Source: Dehalococcoidia bacterium (GTDB taxonomy: Bacteria; Chloroflexota; Dehalococcoidia; Lucifugimonadales; UBA3495). From it: a stretch of 64,000 nt of DNA. Below the pieces are notes generated by a model. It was not told where the DNA came from. It saw only the letters and a list, made by a program, of their open reading frames with translations, and made no database searches. Both the position numbers and the translations under genes were made by a program. This document shows positions 61,133 to 64,000 of the stretch, piece by piece (the first letter of the stretch is position 1; every line of letters begins with the position of its first letter). The stretch is taken from contig JAJDTP010000005.1 of assembly GCA_022827095.1 (NCBI GenBank), positions 730,961 to 794,960 on the forward strand, in the 5' to 3' direction.

Positions 61133-62014
61133 ATGGACCAGGAGGTCAGGGATTTTTGGCACGCCACGCGGGCAATCTTGAACGAGACGCCGATCGGCGC
61201 CGAGATCTCCCCCAACGAGGAACTCAGCGGGCGGGAGTATGAAACCTGGGACGTGGCCCTCCGAAGCTACGGAGGCCAGCGCTTGAGGGCATTCTACACG
61301 GCACCCCGAGACGTCCCGCCATCGGGCAAGTTTCCGGCGATGCTGGCCGTCCCCGGCTACGGTGGCGGCAAGGAGATCCCCTTCCACGTGGTGATGCACG
61401 GGTTCGCCGTCCTGACACTGTTCCCACGGGCGCAGGGCGAAAGCATTCCCGAGTGGGACCTGCCCCACGGGACCAAACTCACCTACAACGTCACCGACCG
61501 GGACAACTACTACTACCGGGCGGCCTACATGGACTGCGTGCGCGGTGTTGATTTCCTCGTCGAGCGCGATGAGGTGGACTCCCATCGCATCGGCATGTGG
61601 AGCCGGAGCCAGGGCGGCGGTTTCACCTTGTCCACTGCGGCGCTGGACCAGAGGCTGGCAGCGGCAGTGGCCGAAGAACCATTCATGTGCAACTACCCGG
61701 TGGCCATCGACATCGACACCTCGCCATATCATGAGCTGAGAAACTACGCGCAGGAGCACCCGGAGCAGCGCCAGCAGATCCTGGACACGCTTCACTACTT
61801 TGACACCATGACCCTGGCAGACGCCATCGAATGTCCAATACTGGTGAACATCGGGATGGCCGATACCACCTGCCCGTACGACACTATCATGCCGGTTTTC
61901 GATCGGATCAAGGCTCACAAATCGCTGCTGGTGTATCCGGAACTGACCCACAGCCCGTGCACCGATTTCAACGTGCACGCGATGAACTGGCTCAAGAGGT
62001 ACCTGGGCACCTGA
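61133..62014 (+). CDS. Acetyl xylan esterase-like alpha/beta hydrolase (AXE1)
   Basis: A 293-residue alpha/beta hydrolase of the acetyl xylan esterase/cephalosporin C deacetylase family, which removes acetyl groups from sugars and related esters. Motifs are PAMLAVPGYGGG, the nucleophile elbow GMWSRSQGGGF with Ser, DTTCPYDTIMPVFDRI with the acid and LTHSPCTDF with the terminal His. AGGAGGG precedes ATG 61133. No signal peptide, so it acts in the cytoplasm. It is 65 nt before the monooxygenase gene on the same strand. Confidence 0.86.
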   Translation: MDQEVRDFWHATRAILNETPIGAEISPNEELSGREYETWDVALRSYGGQRLRAFYTAPRDVPPSGKFPAMLAVPGYGGGKEIPFHVVMHGFAVLTLFPRAQGESIPEWDLPHGTKLTYNVTDRDNYYYRAAYMDCVRGVDFLVERDEVDSHRIGMWSRSQGGGFTLSTAALDQRLAAAVAEEPFMCNYPVAIDIDTSPYHELRNYAQEHPEQRQQILDTLHYFDTMTLADAIECPILVNIGMADTTCPYDTIMPVFDRIKAHKSLLVYPELTHSPCTDFNVHAMNWLKRYLGT

Positions 62015-62079
62015 TCACTGCTCGGCCTCTCACGGCATAACTCAGACCCGAAACATTTATGGAGTGGGAGGTAGATAAC

Positions 62080-63537
62080 ATGCCCGCAAGAACCGGGGCC
62101 GAATACCTCGAGGGCCTGAAACGGCAGCAACGCGAAATCTGGATGGACGCCCGTCGGGTCGAGGACGTAACCGAGTTTCCGGGCCTGGCCAATGGAGCGC
62201 GGTCCGTCGCGCAGCTATACGACATGCAGCACGATGCGGCTGCCGGCTGCGCCATGACATACCCCTCGCCCACCACGGGCGACCCGGTCGGACTGTCGTT
62301 CGTCATTCCCAAAACGGCCGAGGATCTGGCGAGGCGACGGGAGATGATGTCTCGGTGGGCCCACGCCAGCTACGGGATGATGGGACGGACACCGGATTTC
62401 CTGAACGTGACCATAATGTCCATGGCGGCGGCCGGTGACTTTTTCGGCGAGAACCGACCGGAGTTCAAAAAGAACGTGGTCGATTACTACGAATACGCCC
62501 GCGAGCACGACGTCTGCATGACCCACACGCTGGTCAACCTGCAACGGAACCGCGCGCCGTCCGCAACGTCGATGAACTACAGCACCGACGTGGCGCTGCA
62601 CGTGGTCAAGGAAACGGACGCCGGATTGGTGGTGCGCGGCCCAAGAGTGTTGGCGACCCTGGGCCCGTTGTCGGACGAGATCATGGTTTATCCCACCCGG
62701 TCGTCGCTGCTGGCGCGGGACGAGGACGCGCACAAGTACGCCTTCGCCTTCGCGGTGCCGTGCGGCATTGATGGATTGAAATTCATCTGTCGGGAGAGCT
62801 TCGATCTGGGCAGGTCGCACTTCGACCACCCCTTGGGGTCGCGGTTCGAGGAAATGGACGCGGTTGTATTTTTCGACGACGTGCTGGTGCCGTGGGAGCG
62901 GGTCTTCATGTACGGAGACCGGCACAAATGCAACAACATGTCGGCGGAAACCGGGCAATACGTCCACACCGGCCACCAGGTCGTGACCAAGAACGTGGCC
63001 AAGTGCGAGTTCATCACGGGGATTGCCAGCCTGATGGTGAAAACGCTGGGCAGCGGTGACATTCCGCAGATGCAGGGATTGCTGGGCGAATTGGTGGAAA
63101 ACCTGGAAATCACCAAGGCCCTTCTGACCCAATCGGAAGTCAACGCGAGGATCGATGACTGGGGCGTGATGTTGCCGGACCACGTGCCGTTGAACGTGGC
63201 GCGCAACCTGTTCATCAAGATGTACCCCAGAATGGCGGAGATCATCCAATTGCTCGGGTCGAGCAGTCTCATGGCCCTTCCGTCGGAAGGCGATTTCGGC
63301 GGGCCGATGGCCGAGGTGCTGGAGACCTACCTGGACACCGACACCGCGACCGCGCAGGAACGCGTCCGGCTGTTCCGGCTTGCGTGGGACGCCGCGTGCA
63401 GTTCCTTCGCCGGCCGACAGGTGCTCTACGAACGGTATTTCCAGGGAGACTGGATGCGGAACGCCGCGCTGCTACTGGGCGTTTACGACCGTGAGCCCCT
63501 GGAAAAACAGGTGCGGGAGTTCCTGGAACGCGACTGA
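62080..63537 (+). CDS. HpaB-family flavin monooxygenase
   Basis: A 485-residue protein of the 4-hydroxyphenylacetate 3-monooxygenase (HpaB) / 4-hydroxybutyryl-CoA dehydratase group. It has RTGAEYLEGLKRQQREIW at the N-terminus, THTLVNLQRNRAPS, a flavin-binding region around FAFAVPCGIDGLKFICRESF, and VVFFDDVLVPWERVFMYGD. The true substrate is unknown; relatives hydroxylate phenols using reduced FAD from a separate reductase. No reductase gene is adjacent. GGGAGG lies 8 nt before ATG 62080, and an earlier in-frame ATG is at 62059. Confidence 0.87.
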   Translation: MPARTGAEYLEGLKRQQREIWMDARRVEDVTEFPGLANGARSVAQLYDMQHDAAAGCAMTYPSPTTGDPVGLSFVIPKTAEDLARRREMMSRWAHASYGMMGRTPDFLNVTIMSMAAAGDFFGENRPEFKKNVVDYYEYAREHDVCMTHTLVNLQRNRAPSATSMNYSTDVALHVVKETDAGLVVRGPRVLATLGPLSDEIMVYPTRSSLLARDEDAHKYAFAFAVPCGIDGLKFICRESFDLGRSHFDHPLGSRFEEMDAVVFFDDVLVPWERVFMYGDRHKCNNMSAETGQYVHTGHQVVTKNVAKCEFITGIASLMVKTLGSGDIPQMQGLLGELVENLEITKALLTQSEVNARIDDWGVMLPDHVPLNVARNLFIKMYPRMAEIIQLLGSSSLMALPSEGDFGGPMAEVLETYLDTDTATAQERVRLFRLAWDAACSSFAGRQVLYERYFQGDWMRNAALLLGVYDREPLEKQVREFLERD

Positions 63538-63591
63538 CTTGGGACGGCGCATTGGCCGAAGGATTCCAGCAATCCGCAATCACAAAAAACA

Positions 63592-63619
63592 GCAGGGGCG
63601 AATGGTCATTCGCCCCTGC
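63592..63619. repeat. GGGGCG-core hairpin, copy 6
   Basis: GCAGGGGCGAATG / CATTCGCCCCTGC, a perfect 13-bp inverted repeat with a 2-nt centre, between the convergent ends of the monooxygenase and pstS genes. In form it resembles a bidirectional terminator, and AAAAAA lies just before it. Confidence 0.8.
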
Positions 63620-63642
63620 ATTTGGATGGTCGTTGCTTCGGG

Positions 63643-64000
63643 TTATTTCATTAACCCGTCGACGACGGAACCCTTGAAAGCGTCGTCGCCGCCGAACACC
63701 GTGCCCGTCGCCCCCGAATTGAACTTCGTCAGCCCAAGGTCATACACCTGCTGCGGGAACGGGATGTATCCCACCGACGCTGCCAACTCTTGCCCGTCCG
63801 GGCTCAGGTAGTACCGCACGAACTCCGCTATGTGCCGCTCCTGCGCCGCGTCGGAACGTACGTAGATGAACAGCGGCCGGCTCAGCGGCGCGTACGATCC
63901 GTTGTTGATGGCGTCGTCCGTCGGCGCTATGCACCCGTTGCCTCCGTCAATCGGCACCACCTTCACCTTGTCCTTGTTCTCCACGTAGTACGCGTACCCG
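63643..64000 (-). CDS. pstS: Phosphate-binding protein PstS, C-terminal part (runs off window)
   Basis: The last 118 or so residues of a periplasmic phosphate-binding protein of the high-affinity phosphate ABC transporter. The frame continues without a stop to the window edge (GYAYYVENKDKVKVVPI read back from 64000), so the start is outside. SRPLFIYVRSD and the RYYLSPDGQELAASVGYIPF segment are typical of the C-terminal lobe. Neighbouring pst genes would be further to the right, upstream on this strand. Confidence 0.8.
   Translation of the reverse strand, partial: GYAYYVENKDKVKVVPIDGGNGCIAPTDDAINNGSYAPLSRPLFIYVRSDAAQERHIAEFVRYYLSPDGQELAASVGYIPFPQQVYDLGLTKFNSGATGTVFGGDDAFKGSVVDGLMK

Noticed and set aside
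1..64000. CRISPR arrays, rRNA genes, insertion sequences or prophage genes
   Set aside because: No regularly spaced direct repeats, no rRNA sequence and no transposase, integrase or phage structural genes were recognised in the window.

Overview
The window is a gene-dense, GC-rich stretch of a bacterial chromosome with short intergenic gaps and many genes that abut or overlap by a few bases. The mix points to a heterotrophic member of the Chloroflexota, perhaps a SAR202/Dehalococcoidia-like lineage. It combines three type III CoA-transferases, an acyl-CoA dehydrogenase, an HpaB-type flavin monooxygenase, a complex I operon without its NADH module, and succinate dehydrogenase with an SdhE-type subunit. 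This placement is inference from gene content only; no ribosomal RNA is present.

Layout. 1-1.6 kb: a PAC2-family protein, a strong terminator, tRNA-Met and a hypothetical gene. 1.6-5.9 kb (minus strand): alpha/beta hydrolase, CoA-transferase, rdgB, moaA and moaC as one run. 6.0-16.7 kb (plus): nuoABCDHIJK, a DUF2007-like small protein, then nuoLMN, behind an extended -10 promoter. 16.8-22.5 kb: nadK, two tandem Nudix hydrolases and sdhA-sdhB-sdhE. 22.6-31.5 kb: a hypothetical protein, a class III aminotransferase, mdh and monomeric icd, a GPH-type transporter and a thioredoxin-domain (DUF255) protein. 31.9-35.2 kb: two more CoA-transferases and a lone receiver-domain protein. 35.2-38.3 kb: a gene-poor region with repeat relics, a small membrane protein and two tandem selenoprotein genes. 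38.3-48.0 kb: thrS, prfB with its programmed frameshift, a riboflavin/dCTP deaminase operon, a SIMPL-domain lipoprotein and an acyl-CoA dehydrogenase. 48.2-52.4 kb: selA, a hydrolase-fold protein, an EndoQ-like PHP nuclease and rimI. 52.6-57.9 kb: a palindromic mobile-type repeat, a second PAC2 protein, a protoglobin, an AroQ-like protein, small proteins, tRNA-Glu, argC and nth. 58-64 kb: an MFS exporter, a sulfotransferase, an AXE1-type esterase, an HpaB-family monooxygenase and the 3' end of pstS.

The most striking content is the pair of neighbouring lipoprotein genes at 36.7-38.2 kb. Each is a thioredoxin-fold domain in which the first cysteine of the CxxC site is encoded by an in-frame TGA (W-TGA-P-x-C). 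Both continue in frame, and both carry the same short hairpin 16 nt after the TGA, with a compensatory base-pair change between the copies. selA, which makes selenocysteinyl-tRNA(Sec), lies about 10 kb away. I read these as two paralogous extracytoplasmic selenoproteins with a UPxC redox motif. prfB (RF2, the UGA release factor) in the same window carries the classical CTT-TGA +1 frameshift.

How the genes fit together: complex I without NuoEFG and the SdhABE-type enzyme feed the quinone pool. IDH, MDH and succinate dehydrogenase supply TCA-cycle steps. CoA-transferases, acyl-CoA dehydrogenase, esterase and flavin monooxygenase suggest catabolism of varied organic acids or aromatics. Two families of intergenic palindromes are scattered through the window: GGGGCG-core hairpins and a GTCATTGCGA-ended element.
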